The notes: generated from the sequence alone by a model not told the origin. Positions 1 to 7,936 are shown, numbered from the stretch's first letter. The stretch: DNA of 64,000 bases from Streptomyces albus subsp. albus (GCF_000719865.1 NZ_JOID01000013.1:1-64000), one strand, 5' to 3'. Program-made: numbers and translations.

Positions 1-113
1 GCGTGCGATCGCAAGGCGGAGGAGGAGAGCGCAGCGTGCTGCGCCGACGATCGACAACGCGGCGAGCGTGCGTGCCAGACGCCGCGGAGCAGGCGGGATG
101 TGCCAGACAGGGC

Positions 114-809
114 CTAACGGCGGCGGACGAACCGAGCCCGCTCTCCGGGCTCCAGGCGCTCGGTCGCGTGGCGGACGGTGACCCGCGGCAGCTCGGGGGC
201 GTGCCGGTCGAGGAAGCCGGCCATCACCCGCTCGTCGCGACGGCCGATCTCCCGGAGCATCCACCCCAGCGCCTTGTGAATGAGAGGCTCCGGATCCCGG
301 CGGAGTGCCAGCACCAGCGAGAAGGTCGGCTCGTAACGGCCGGCGCGGATCAGCGCCAGCGTGGCCAGCACGGCGATCCGCCGCTCCCACAGGGAAGGTG
401 ACCCGGCCAGCCGGTCCAGGACCTCCAGCGACTCCTCCAGCAGCCACGGCCCCAGTACGACTGGTGCGGATCCGTCCACCAGATCCCAGTTGTCCACGCG
501 GTCGGTGCGCGCCAGATAGAAGTCCACCAGCGTCTTGCGCTCCACGCCACGGGCGGTGCGCATCTGCTCCGCCAGCACCAGCAGCCCCGCGAACCGCTCG
601 TCGTGGACCCGGCTGCGCAGCAGCGCGTCCACCTCGTCCAGCGTCAACTCGCGGTACACCCGGGCGAGTCCGCGCAGGACCGGGACCCGCACGCCGAGCA
701 GCTCATCGTCGTCCGCGGGGCTGAGCACCCGCTCGTGCTGGGCACGCACCCGCGGATCGGCGAGATCCCGGAGCTCGGACCTCAACCGGTCGAGTGAGGA
801 CGTCGTCAT
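114..809 (-). CDS. DNA alkylation repair protein (AlkD-like)
   Basis: A 231-residue all-helical protein of the AlkC/AlkD HEAT-like repeat family. These are DNA glycosylases that remove N3- and N7-alkylated purines. It carries the family segment NWDLVDGSAP near residue 127, where the Trp and Asp match the conserved active-site pair of AlkD. The later Trp-Glu-Arg-Arg segment, starting a repeat (SLWERRIAVLATLALI), is also typical. Length fits the family (220-240 aa). The ATG at 809 opens directly on the family N-terminus. It stands alone: nothing close upstream is on the same strand. An unassigned 113-base edge sequence lies downstream. Family assignment is firm; substrate preference is not visible. 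Confidence 0.85.
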   Translation of the reverse strand: MTTSSLDRLRSELRDLADPRVRAQHERVLSPADDDELLGVRVPVLRGLARVYRELTLDEVDALLRSRVHDERFAGLLVLAEQMRTARGVERKTLVDFYLARTDRVDNWDLVDGSAPVVLGPWLLEESLEVLDRLAGSPSLWERRIAVLATLALIRAGRYEPTFSLVLALRRDPEPLIHKALGWMLREIGRRDERVMAGFLDRHAPELPRVTVRHATERLEPGERARFVRRR

Positions 810-955
810 GCACCCGGACGCTAGCGCAGCGCCCAGCGCCCCCGCCCGGCTCCCCTGCCGGGGGCGCGCCCGTCACGTACCCGCCGCGCGACCGTGAACG
901 GGCGAGGACCGCTCGGACGAGCACACCCCGGGGAACGGCGCGGTGTCCGGCGGCG

Positions 956-1375
956 TCACCGCAGCACGTCGTGGGTGACCCAGGCGCTCCCTATGGTCTT
1001 CCAGCAGCGGGCCGTGAGTTCCGCCGTCTGCGCGGGCCCTATCTCGACGGGGCGCGTGTCCACGTCCAGGTCCCACCACTGCTCGCACTCCACGTGCAGC
1101 CGCACCCGGTCGACCACGGGGTACGGGTTGTGGCAGTACACCGTGGCCTGCGAGCCCTCGACCTCCGTACGGCACCCCGCCCGGTACGCGCGCTGCCGCT
1201 TGCCCTCCCCCGCGTCACCGGCCGGCCGGAGGAGCGCCGCGGACAGCCGCTCACGGCCGTCCGCGCCCGCCGGCCCCTTCCCGGCGGCGAGCGCCGCGGC
1301 GGCGGCCGCGGGAGAGACCAGAACGACCGCCGCGATCAGGACGGTCGCCAGCGGATGACGGCACGGAGCACACAT
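956..1375 (-). CDS. Small secreted protein, function unknown
   Basis: A 139-residue protein with a clear Sec signal peptide: positive residues at 6-7, a hydrophobic core at about 9-30, and an Ala-rich cleavage region. I chose the ATG at 1375 because GAGGAGGT lies just upstream and the signal peptide starts there. The frame stays open further upstream only as low-complexity Arg/Gly sequence. The mature part has four cysteines (in AGCRTEV, VYCHNPYP, HVECEQWW and TARCWKT), which could form two disulfides outside the cell. I do not recognise the family. It is probably monocistronic, followed downstream by the divergent-side repair gene. Confidence 0.6.
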   Translation of the reverse strand: MCAPCRHPLATVLIAAVVLVSPAAAAAALAAGKGPAGADGRERLSAALLRPAGDAGEGKRQRAYRAGCRTEVEGSQATVYCHNPYPVVDRVRLHVECEQWWDLDVDTRPVEIGPAQTAELTARCWKTIGSAWVTHDVLR

Positions 1376-1762
1376 TCCGGACCTCCTCGGCCGCGCCGGG
1401 GCGGCCGGGCCGGCCGTGACCGGACGCCCTTGCCGCACCTCCGTACGCCGCGCCCGGGGGCGCGTGCTCCCAGCGTGCGCGCCCTCGGTGGCCCGCCGCC
1501 CGGCCTGGTACTCCGAACGCATGACGCCGTCGCGCCCGGCCGTCGCCCCGGACCCGCACGCGCCCGGCCCGCGTCGGCCCGCACCCAAAGGACCGCGCCC
1601 CCGCCCGCCCGGGACCCGCGCCCGTCCGCCTGATCCGCTCCCGCTCGCCCGCGCCCGCCCGTGACGCATGACGCCCCGCCCCCCGCTTGTGGCGGGGTCC
1701 GGGGCGTCGGCGCGTGTGGTGGGCGCCGGATGCGGGGCGGCGAGCGCCGGGGACGGCGGCGC

Positions 1763-2533
1763 TCAGGCGCCCATCATGTGCACACCGCCGTCGACGTGCA
1801 CGATCTCTCCCGTTGTCTTCGGGAAGAAGTCGGACAGCAGTCCGACGACCCCCCGGCCCGCGGGCTCCGGGTCGGCCAGGTCCCAGCCGATGGGCGCGCG
1901 GTGGTTCCAGACGTCCGCCAGCTCCTCGAAGCCGGGGATGGACTTGGCGGCCATGGACTTGATGGGCCCGGCCGAGATGAGGTTGCAGCGCACGTTCTTC
2001 GCGCCGAGGTCGCGGGCGAGGTAGCGGCTGGTCGACTCCAGGGCGGCCTTGGCGACACCCATCCAGTCGTACTTCGGCCAGGCGATCTGCGCGTCGAAGG
2101 TGAGGCCGACGACCGAGCCGCCGCGCGGCATCAGCGGGAGGCAGGCCATGGTCAGCGACTTCAGCGAGTACGCGGAGACGTGCACGGCCGTGCCGACGTC
2201 CTCCCAGTCCGCCTCCAGGAAGTTGAACGCGCCCTGGGGGCCGAAGGCGATCGAGTGCACGACGCCGTCGAGGGCGGCGTCCTCGCCGAGGTGTTCGCGG
2301 ATCTTCTCCGCGAGCCCGTCGAGCTGCTCCTGGTTGGTCACGTCCAGTTCGATGACGGGCGCGGGCTTGGGAAGCCGCTTGGCGATCCGCTCGACGAGCG
2401 AGAGCCGGCCGAAGCCGGTCAGGATCACCTCGGCGCCCTCGTTCTGGGCGATCTTGGCGGCCTGGAAGGCGATCGAGGACTCGGTGAGGACACCCGTGAC
2501 CAGGATGCGCTTGCCTGCGAGGATTCCACTCAT
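1763..2533 (-). CDS. fabI: Enoyl-ACP reductase FabI (InhA type)
   Basis: A 256-residue NADH-dependent enoyl-ACP reductase. It performs the last reduction of each type II fatty-acid elongation cycle. The N-terminal nucleotide site reads ILVTGVLTESSIAF, the InhA/FabI variant of the SDR glycine motif. The catalytic pair is Tyr155 and Lys162 in KYDWMGVAKAALES, with the Y-x6-K spacing of enoyl reductases. The C-terminus ends in the usual HVDGGVH segment. It starts 5 bases after the stop of fabG, so the two form one operon. This is the protein class targeted by isoniazid adducts and triclosan in relatives. The frame runs open into fabG, but that is a shadow. Confidence 0.95.
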   Translation of the reverse strand: MSGILAGKRILVTGVLTESSIAFQAAKIAQNEGAEVILTGFGRLSLVERIAKRLPKPAPVIELDVTNQEQLDGLAEKIREHLGEDAALDGVVHSIAFGPQGAFNFLEADWEDVGTAVHVSAYSLKSLTMACLPLMPRGGSVVGLTFDAQIAWPKYDWMGVAKAALESTSRYLARDLGAKNVRCNLISAGPIKSMAAKSIPGFEELADVWNHRAPIGWDLADPEPAGRGVVGLLSDFFPKTTGEIVHVDGGVHMMGA

Positions 2534-2538
2534 GACGT

Positions 2539-3258
2539 TCAGTGACCCATGCCCAATCCGCCGTCGACGGGGATGACGGCTCCGGTGATGTATGCGGCCT
2601 CGTCCGAGGCGAGGAAGCGGACCGAGGCGGCGATCTCCTCGGGCCGGGCGTAACGCCCGAGCGGCACCTGCTTCACGATGCCCTGCCGCTGCTCGTCGCT
2701 GAGCACGCGGGTCATGTCGGTGTCGACGAACCCGGGCGCGACGACATTGCAGGTGATGTTGCGGGAGCCCAGTTCCCGGGCGATCGAGCGGGCGAATCCG
2801 ACGAGTCCGGCCTTGGAGGCGGCGTAGTTGGCCTGCCCCGCGGAGCCCATCAGGCCGACCACCGAGGAGATCAGCACGATCCGGCCCTTGCGGGCCCGGA
2901 GCATGCCGCGGTTGGCGCGCTTCACGACGCGGAAGGTGCCGGTGAGGTTGGTCTCCACGACGGTGCCGAAGTCCTCCTCGGACATCCGCATCAGCAACTG
3001 GTCGCGCGTGACACCGGCGTTGGCGACGAGCACCTCCACCGGGCCGTGCCGTTCCTCGATCTCCTTGTACGCCTGCTCCACCTGCTCGGGGTCGGTGATG
3101 TCGCACTTCACCGCCAGGCAGCCCAGCTCGGCGAGTTCGGCCGGCGGCTCGCCCGACCGGTAGGTGTACGCGACGCTGTCCCCCGCGTCGGCGAAGGCAC
3201 GGGCGATGGCGAGGCCGATGCCCCGGTTTCCTCCGGTGACAAGAACCGAGCGGCTCAA
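2539..3258 (-). CDS. fabG: 3-oxoacyl-ACP reductase FabG
   Basis: A 239-residue short-chain dehydrogenase that reduces 3-oxoacyl-ACP with NADPH, the first reduction in fatty-acid elongation. It has the full classical set: TGGNRGIG at 8-15, NAG at 80-82, Ser132, Tyr145 and Lys149 (YAASK), and a PVDGGLGMGH C-terminus. The start codon is TTG, supported by GAAAGGGTG upstream and by the SDR N-terminus beginning immediately. It is the first gene of the fabG-fabI operon. A 6-base inverted repeat, CGATAG/CTATCG (3272-3277 and 3298-3303), sits in its leader, function unknown. Confidence 0.93.
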   Translation of the reverse strand: MSRSVLVTGGNRGIGLAIARAFADAGDSVAYTYRSGEPPAELAELGCLAVKCDITDPEQVEQAYKEIEERHGPVEVLVANAGVTRDQLLMRMSEEDFGTVVETNLTGTFRVVKRANRGMLRARKGRIVLISSVVGLMGSAGQANYAASKAGLVGFARSIARELGSRNITCNVVAPGFVDTDMTRVLSDEQRQGIVKQVPLGRYARPEEIAASVRFLASDEAAYITGAVIPVDGGLGMGH

Positions 3259-3653
3259 CGGATCACCCTTTCGATAGCGGACTGGGTCTCCCCGAAACTA
3301 TCGGCCCCGGCCGCGCGGAGGGGGTCCCGCCCCCGACAGGGGGTTCCGCCGCTCTCTGTTGGATCCCTACAGAACCCCGCGCCCGGGCCGCCTCTCCCCG
3401 GCCGGCCGGCCACCCGGGTCCGGGGCGCCCGCCGGGGCGTCCGGTCTGGACAGACGTCCGAAGGGCCCGGCCGGACCGCGCCCCGCACCCGGTCCGGCGC
3501 CGCCCGGCCTGTGATCCGCGTCATACAAGCGGGACGCCGGTGCGGGCCCCGTAATCCCCGCGCCTCGCACTCCACGCGCCACCGCGCCGCACACGGCGGC
3601 GGACGGACGCGGGCATGCCGCCTCTTGCCTGTTCTCCGGGGCGCACCATAAGT

Positions 3654-3665
3654 TACCCATTGGTA
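3654..3665. promoter_or_regulatory. Candidate operator TACC-N4-GGTA
   Basis: A perfect 4+4 inverted repeat with a 4-base spacer, in a short AT-richer patch (AAGTTACCCATTGGTAGTTT) midway between fabG and the hydratase gene. The placement suits a repressor or activator site for either gene. The short arms make chance a real alternative. Confidence 0.3.
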
Positions 3666-3749
3666 GTTTCCGTGACCGGGGTCGGAGGGTCCCGGACCCG
3701 GCGGTGGCGCGCGCCGATGACGTCACCCCTTCCCCGCTCGACCTCGCCC

Positions 3750-3783
3750 AGCCCAGCCCCAGCCCCAGCCCCAGCCCCAGCCC
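3750..3783 (+). repeat. Tandem AGCCCC hexamer repeat
   Basis: Four perfect AGCCCC units (3755-3778), flanked by partial units, sit immediately before the GAGGAG ribosome binding site (3784-3789) of the hydratase gene at 3795. The repeat is outside the chosen reading frame. A change in unit number would change leader length. Confidence 0.8.
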
Positions 3784-3794
3784 GAGGAGTCCCC

Positions 3795-4466
3795 ATGCCC
3801 ACGCTCGACCGCCAGGACGATGTCTTCATCCTCGACATCGGGGACACCGAGAACCGCTTCCACCCCGACTGGATCGCCTCCGTCAACGCCGCGCTGGACG
3901 AGGTCGAGAAGGCGGATGGCGCGCGCGCCCTGGTCACCGCCGCGACGGGCAAGTTCTTCTCCAACGGCCTCGATCTCGACTGGCTGTTCGCGCATCCCGA
4001 GCAGCACCAGGACTACGTCGTCTCCGTCCACGAACTCCTGGCGCGGATGCTGTCCCTGCCGGTGATCACCGTGGCCGCGCTCCAGGGCCACACCTTCGCC
4101 GCCGGCGCGATGCTCTCCCTGGCCCACGACTTCCGCGTGATGCGGGCCGACCGCGGCTTCTGGTGCCTGCCCGAGGCCGACATCAACATCCCGTTCACCC
4201 CGGGCATGTCCGCGCTGATCCAGGCCCGGCTGACCCCGCAGACCGCGCACGAGTCCATGACCACCGCCCGCCGCTACGGGGGCCGGGACGCCCTCGCCGC
4301 CGGCATCGTCGACCGCGCGGTGGACGAGGACGCGGTGCGAGCGACCGCGCTGGAGATCGCCGGAGCCCTGACGGCGAAGGCCGGCCCCACCCTCGACACC
4401 ATCAAGTCCCGCATGTACGCGCCCGCCCTGGAGGCCCTGCGCGACAAGGAGAACCCGCTCGGCTGA
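3795..4466 (+). CDS. Enoyl-CoA hydratase/isomerase family protein
   Basis: A 223-residue crotonase-fold protein, short for the family (about 255-265). It keeps the first oxyanion-hole region (KFFSNGLDLDWLF) and the second (HTFAAGAMLSLAHDFRVM). It then shows the WCLPEADINIPFTPGM segment, seen in short crotonases related to peroxisomal delta3,delta2-enoyl-CoA isomerases. The catalytic acids of true hydratases are not evident, so isomerase activity is as likely. ATG 3795 is chosen for its GAGGAG site 6 bases upstream. The frame is open further upstream, but only through the AGCCCC repeat. It is followed by a strong hairpin terminator. Confidence 0.8.
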   Translation: MPTLDRQDDVFILDIGDTENRFHPDWIASVNAALDEVEKADGARALVTAATGKFFSNGLDLDWLFAHPEQHQDYVVSVHELLARMLSLPVITVAALQGHTFAAGAMLSLAHDFRVMRADRGFWCLPEADINIPFTPGMSALIQARLTPQTAHESMTTARRYGGRDALAAGIVDRAVDEDAVRATALEIAGALTAKAGPTLDTIKSRMYAPALEALRDKENPLG

Positions 4467-4472
4467 CCCTCC

Positions 4473-4507
4473 GCCCCGCCCTGCGGCGGACTGCCGCCGG
4501 GCGGGGC
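4473..4507 (+). terminator. Hairpin terminator after the hydratase gene
   Basis: A 9-base arm GCCCCGCCC (4473-4481) pairs with GGGCGGGGC (4499-4507). A nested GCGGC/GCCGC stem and a GGACT loop lie inside. It starts 7 bases past the stop codon and has no T tract, as is usual in Streptomyces. Confidence 0.8.
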
Positions 4508-4793
4508 GCGTGTCCCGGTGAAGAGCCCTCCCGTTCCGCCGCGCTCGCCCCGCGGCCTTGAGCCCTCACCCGGCGGCAGCCGCGACGGACACGATTCGTG
4601 CGGCGGCCGGGTTGATCGATAAGGTGCCGGGTCACGACCGCACCCCGTTCGATCCGCGGGCCGGTCAGGGCTCTGCCGCGGCCGATGACACCTCCACGGC
4701 CGCCGTGCCGGTCTCTGCCTGCCCGTTCCGGGACCCGGGGGGCGATCCTCACGGCGGGGCACCGGGCTCCGGCCGACGGGTCAGGAGGAACAA
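4508..4793 (+). other. Leader and promoter region of the IMP dehydrogenase gene
   Basis: No gene is visible. The least GC-rich stretch is GGGTTGATCGATAAGGTG (about 4608-4625), which contains a GATAAGGT -10-like sequence and a small TGATCGAT palindrome. A promoter there would leave a leader of about 160 bases. No riboswitch fold was recognised. Confidence 0.35.
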
Positions 4794-6293
4794 GTGGCAC
4801 AGATCATCGCCGAGGTCTCACGGACGTTCAACGAGTTCCTGCTGCTGCCCAACCGGACCCGGACCGACTGCTCGGCCGCGACGGTCGACCTGCGAACCCC
4901 CCTGGTCCGGCACGTCGCGGGCGAGGCGCCGGCAATCGAGCTGCGGTCCCCCTTCACCTCCGCGATCATGCAGGCCGTCAGCACACCCGAACTCGCGATC
5001 GCGCTCGCCCGCAACGGCGGCCTCAGCTTCCTGCACCACAACCAGCCGATCGAGGACCAGGCCGCGGCGGTCCGGCAGGTGAAGAACTTCAAGGCCGGGT
5101 TCGTCACCAGCGACACCAACGTCCGCCCCGACGACAGCCTGGGCCTCCTGACCGAGGTCATGCGCCGCACCGGTCACAGCACCGCCGCGGTCACCCACGA
5201 CGGGACCGCGACCGGCCGCCTGCTCGGTCTGGTGACCTCCCGCGACTTCCACCCCCAGCGCCACGGCCTGGACGGGCCGGTCAGCAGCCGGATGACCACC
5301 ATCGCCGACCTGGCCCACGCCGGCCCCGAGATCACGCTGTCCGAGGCCAACGCGCGGCTGTGGGACGAACGACTGGACTGCCTCCCCGTACTGGACGCCG
5401 GGGGCCACCTGCAGCACCTGGTGTTCCGTTCCGACTACGCGGACAACAAGCGCTTCCCGAACCAGCTCGTGGACGCCGACAAGCGCCTGCGCGTGGGCGC
5501 GGGCATCAACACCCACGACTACCGGGAGCGCGTCCCGGCCCTGCTGGAGGCGGGCGCGGACGCGCTGTGCTTCGACTCGTCCGACGGCTACAGCGACTGG
5601 CAGGCGCAGGCGCTGTCCTGGGTGAAGAAGCACTATCCGGAGATCCCGGCCGGCGGCGGCAACGTCGTCGACGGTGAGGCGTTCACCTTCCTCGCCGAGG
5701 CGGGAGCGGACTTCGTCAAGGTCGGGGTGGGCGGCGGCTCCATCTGCATCACCCGGGACCAGAAGGGCATCGGCCGCGGCCAGGCCAGCGCCGTGCTGGA
5801 CGTCGCGGCCGCGCGGGACGCCTTCCGCGAACGCACCGGCGCGTACGTGCCGGTCTGCTCCGACGGCGGGCTGGTGCACGACTACCACGTGGCCCTGGCG
5901 CTCGCGATGGGCGCCGACTTCGTCATGATGGGCCGTTACTTCGCGCGCTTCGACCAGGCGGCCGGCGCGAAGCTGCCGACCCGTGACGGCTTCGTCAAGG
6001 AGTACTGGGGCGAGGGCTCCAACCGGGCGCGCAACTGGCAGCGTTACGGCCAGGGCGGCGGCCGGGGGCTGGTCTTCGAGGAAGGCGTGGACGGCTACGT
6101 CCCCTACGCGGGCGACCTCGACGAAGGGCTCGCCCTGACCGTCGCCAAGCTGAAGACCACGATGGTCTCCTGCGGCTCCGCCACCCTCCCGGAGTTCCGG
6201 TCCACGGCCCGGCTGACCCTCGTCTCGGACCAGAGCTTCCAGGAGAGCCACGCCAACGTCACCCTGCGGGAGACCCCGGGGACGGTGTCCTGA
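4794..6293 (+). CDS. IMP dehydrogenase, Tritrichomonas foetus type
   Basis: A 499-residue enzyme that oxidises IMP to XMP with NAD+, the committed step to GMP. A CBS pair interrupts the barrel (about 100-220). The catalytic loop is GGGSICITRDQKGIGRG, with Cys318. The mobile flap RARNWQRY carries the Arg417-Tyr418 dyad. From memory, the whole sequence follows the T. foetus enzyme (Cys319, Arg418, Tyr419) more closely than canonical bacterial GuaB, including KEYWGEGS and FEEGVD. Lys309 and Glu430 match the residues tied to mycophenolate tolerance in that enzyme. The start (GTG) has an AGGAGG site (GTCAGGAGGAACAA). A housekeeping guaB probably lies elsewhere. A resistance or specialised role is possible but unproven. 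Confidence 0.9.
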   Translation: MAQIIAEVSRTFNEFLLLPNRTRTDCSAATVDLRTPLVRHVAGEAPAIELRSPFTSAIMQAVSTPELAIALARNGGLSFLHHNQPIEDQAAAVRQVKNFKAGFVTSDTNVRPDDSLGLLTEVMRRTGHSTAAVTHDGTATGRLLGLVTSRDFHPQRHGLDGPVSSRMTTIADLAHAGPEITLSEANARLWDERLDCLPVLDAGGHLQHLVFRSDYADNKRFPNQLVDADKRLRVGAGINTHDYRERVPALLEAGADALCFDSSDGYSDWQAQALSWVKKHYPEIPAGGGNVVDGEAFTFLAEAGADFVKVGVGGGSICITRDQKGIGRGQASAVLDVAAARDAFRERTGAYVPVCSDGGLVHDYHVALALAMGADFVMMGRYFARFDQAAGAKLPTRDGFVKEYWGEGSNRARNWQRYGQGGGRGLVFEEGVDGYVPYAGDLDEGLALTVAKLKTTMVSCGSATLPEFRSTARLTLVSDQSFQESHANVTLRETPGTVS

Positions 6294-6888
6294 CCGGCTC
6301 GCGGCGGGCGCGCAGGGCGCGGACCTTGTGGCGGTTGCCGCAGCGCTCCATGGAGCACCAGCGGCGGCGGCCGGAACGGGACAGGTCCACGAAGACGAGC
6401 GGGCAGTCACCGGCACCGCACTCGCGGACGCGGCCGGCGTCGGGGCCGGTCAGCAGGTCGACCGCGTCCCGGGCTATGGACGAGAGGGCCTGGGCGCCGG
6501 TGACCGGCGGGGCCCAGGCACGCGCCCCGTCCGGGGCGATGCGCGGGACGAGGGCCGGGTGCGCCGCCGCCCGGTTCACCTCGTCCGTATCTCCGGAGGG
6601 CAGTGGACCGCCCGCGATGACGGCGCGGGCCAGGCGCCACAGGGCGTCGCGGAGCCGACGGCCCGCGGCCGCGTCATCGGGACCGGTCCGGACCTCGCCG
6701 GGGTCGACGCCGAGACGGGAGACGGCCAGCCAGTCGGCCAGGTCCCTGGGACCGTGCAGCGCCTCGAAGCGGGAGAGCGGGCCCGGTCCGCCGGTGGTGA
6801 GGAATTCCAGGCAGAGGGCACCCGGGTCGAAGCGGAAACGGGCGCCGTCCCGCGCCTGAAGAACCAAACCGGTTGCCGCCTCGCTCAT
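6259..6888 (-). CDS. CGNR zinc-finger regulator (ABATE domain)
   Basis: A 209-residue protein with an N-terminal ABATE-like domain (FDPGALCLEFLTTGG at about 18-32) and a C-terminal CGNR zinc finger. The four ligands lie in CGAGDC and WCSMERCGNR, about residues 163-185. The family is thought to act as stress-linked transcription regulators. It overlaps the end of the convergent IMP dehydrogenase gene by 35 bases. The ATG at 6888 directly follows TATACT (6895-6900 on this strand) with only 6 bases between, so the mRNA is probably leaderless. A 7+7 palindrome overlaps that -10 box and probably serves autoregulation. It is divergent from a VOC protein gene. Confidence 0.85.
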   Translation of the reverse strand: MSEAATGLVLQARDGARFRFDPGALCLEFLTTGGPGPLSRFEALHGPRDLADWLAVSRLGVDPGEVRTGPDDAAAGRRLRDALWRLARAVIAGGPLPSGDTDEVNRAAAHPALVPRIAPDGARAWAPPVTGAQALSSIARDAVDLLTGPDAGRVRECGAGDCPLVFVDLSRSGRRRWCSMERCGNRHKVRALRARREPVRTPSPGSPAG

Positions 6889-6909
6889 GTAACCAGTATA
6901 TGTGGTTAC
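6889..6909. promoter_or_regulatory. Palindromic operator in the CGNR/VOC divergent promoter
   Basis: A perfect 7-base inverted repeat: GTAACCA (6889-6895), a 7-base spacer, and TGGTTAC (6903-6909). It abuts the start codon of the CGNR regulator and covers its TATACT -10 hexamer. It also lies 62 bases upstream of the divergent VOC gene. A protein bound here would control both genes. The CGNR protein is the obvious candidate. Confidence 0.65.
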
Positions 6910-6970
6910 GGCGAGACGGCCGGAGCCGGAGACAGCCGGAACGGAGCCCCGCCGGACCCGGGAGGACCGC

Positions 6971-7426
6971 ATGGCCGTGCACTGGAAACTCGTCGTCGAC
7001 TGCGCCGACCCCCTGCGCCTCGCCCGCTTCTGGGCCGAGGCCCTCGGCTACGAGCAGGAGGACAACAGCGCGCTCATCGAGCGGCTGATCGCCTCGGGCA
7101 CGGGCATCGTCGGCGACGACGACTGGACCGTGGTCGACGGCCGCAAGGCATGGCGGACCCTCGCCGCCGTGCGCCACCCCGAGGACCCGGTGGACGAGAA
7201 CACCGGCGCCGGGCTCGGCCGCCGCGTGCTCTTCCAGGCCGTCCCGGAGCCGAAGACGGTCAAGAACCGGCTCCACATCGATCTGCACTTCGCCCCGGGG
7301 CAGCGCGACGCGGAGGTGGCACGGCTGGAAGGACTGGGCGCCACCGTGCGGCACACCGTGGACGAGCCCTCGGGCAGCTGGGTCGTCATGGCCGACCCCG
7401 AGGGCAACGAGTTCTGCGTCAACTGA
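6971..7426 (+). CDS. VOC (glyoxalase/bleomycin-resistance fold) protein
   Basis: A 151-residue VOC-superfamily protein. It opens with MAVHWKLVVDCADPLRLARFW and closes with the diagnostic VVMADPEGNEFCVN. It carries a His pair in RLHIDLHF that could bind a metal. Members include glyoxalases, dioxygenases and drug-binding proteins; the substrate cannot be read here. ATG 6971 is preceded by GGAGGACCGC. An upstream in-frame GTG near 6902 would place the N-terminus inside the operator, so I reject it. It is divergent from the CGNR regulator, which probably controls it, and is followed by a second VOC gene. Confidence 0.8.
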   Translation: MAVHWKLVVDCADPLRLARFWAEALGYEQEDNSALIERLIASGTGIVGDDDWTVVDGRKAWRTLAAVRHPEDPVDENTGAGLGRRVLFQAVPEPKTVKNRLHIDLHFAPGQRDAEVARLEGLGATVRHTVDEPSGSWVVMADPEGNEFCVN

Positions 7427-7474
7427 GGCGGCCGGTGTCCGGCTCGTACCCCCTCACCCTCAACGCGCGCACGC

Positions 7475-7489
7475 CCCAAACGGTTTGGG
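7475..7489. promoter_or_regulatory. Perfect palindrome CCCAAAC-G-GTTTGGG
   Basis: Two 7-base arms around a single G, 29 bases before the ATG of the second VOC gene. The odd-length, tight symmetry resembles LacI- or TetR-type operators. It has no T tract and lies upstream of a gene, so an operator is likelier than a terminator of the first VOC gene. Confidence 0.5.
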
Positions 7490-7518
7490 ACACGGCGCGG
7501 CCGACCGGAAAGACAGCC

Positions 7519-7887
7519 ATGGTGACTCTCGGAACCGTCGTGATGGGTGTGTCCGATGTCGAGCGCGCGGTGCGCTTCTGGGGCGAGGCGCTGGGGTACG
7601 TGCTGCGGGAGCCCGTCGAGGACGGGTGGGCCGTGCTGATCCCGGCCGGCCGCCCCGGCCCCGGCCTGGCGCTGACCGTCAGCGAGACTCCCGCGCGGGA
7701 CCACCCGCGGACCCATCTCGACCTGTACGCCGCCGACGCGGCCGAGCAGGCCGCCGAGGTGGACCGGCTGCTGTCGCTCGGCGCCCAGCGGGTGGACTGG
7801 GACCGCTATCCCGAGGACCCGGACTTCATCGTGCTCGCCGACCCGGAGGGCAACCGCTTCTGCGTGATCGACACCAGCCACGGCTGA
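7519..7887 (+). CDS. VOC family protein
   Basis: A 122-residue single-domain VOC protein, typical in length for the family. It begins TLGTVVMGVSDVERAVRFWGEAL and ends with FIVLADPEGNRFCVID, the standard last strand. A His-Leu-Asp-Leu segment (THLDLYAADA) supplies one candidate metal ligand. The sequence differs enough from the preceding VOC protein that they are not a recent duplicate. ATG 7519 follows GGAAAGACAGCC. A palindrome 30 bases upstream suggests its own regulation. Substrate unknown. Confidence 0.8.
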   Translation: MVTLGTVVMGVSDVERAVRFWGEALGYVLREPVEDGWAVLIPAGRPGPGLALTVSETPARDHPRTHLDLYAADAAEQAAEVDRLLSLGAQRVDWDRYPEDPDFIVLADPEGNRFCVIDTSHG

Positions 7888-7936
7888 GGGCCGGCATCCC
7901 CTCGCCTCCGTGGCACCGGACGTGGCCGGCCCCGGG

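Larger units (their letters stand above)
3259..3794. other. Divergent intergenic region between fabG and an enoyl-CoA hydratase gene
   Basis: A 536-base gap without a credible gene. It holds the promoters of two divergent lipid-related genes, a short palindrome TACC-CATT-GGTA (3654-3665) in the least GC-rich part, and a tandem hexamer repeat in the hydratase leader. Open frames here are GC-rich shadows with no family resemblance. Confidence 0.6.

Noticed and set aside
1..117. Open frame at the left edge ending in TAA at 115-117
   Set aside because: Composition (many Cys, Arg, Glu) does not look like protein, there is no start in view, and it overlaps the end of the AlkD-like gene. It could be the tail of an outside gene, but I cannot support it.
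4558..5082. 174-residue open frame overlapping the IMP dehydrogenase start
   Set aside because: Mostly inside the IMP dehydrogenase gene in another frame; Arg/Pro-rich with no motif.
4818..6416. Very long antisense frame opposite the IMP dehydrogenase gene
   Set aside because: Typical high-GC shadow: Gly/Arg/Val-rich repeats of the reverse complement and no family resemblance. The same applies to long antisense frames over actP, the subtilases, SURF1 and the ectoine genes.
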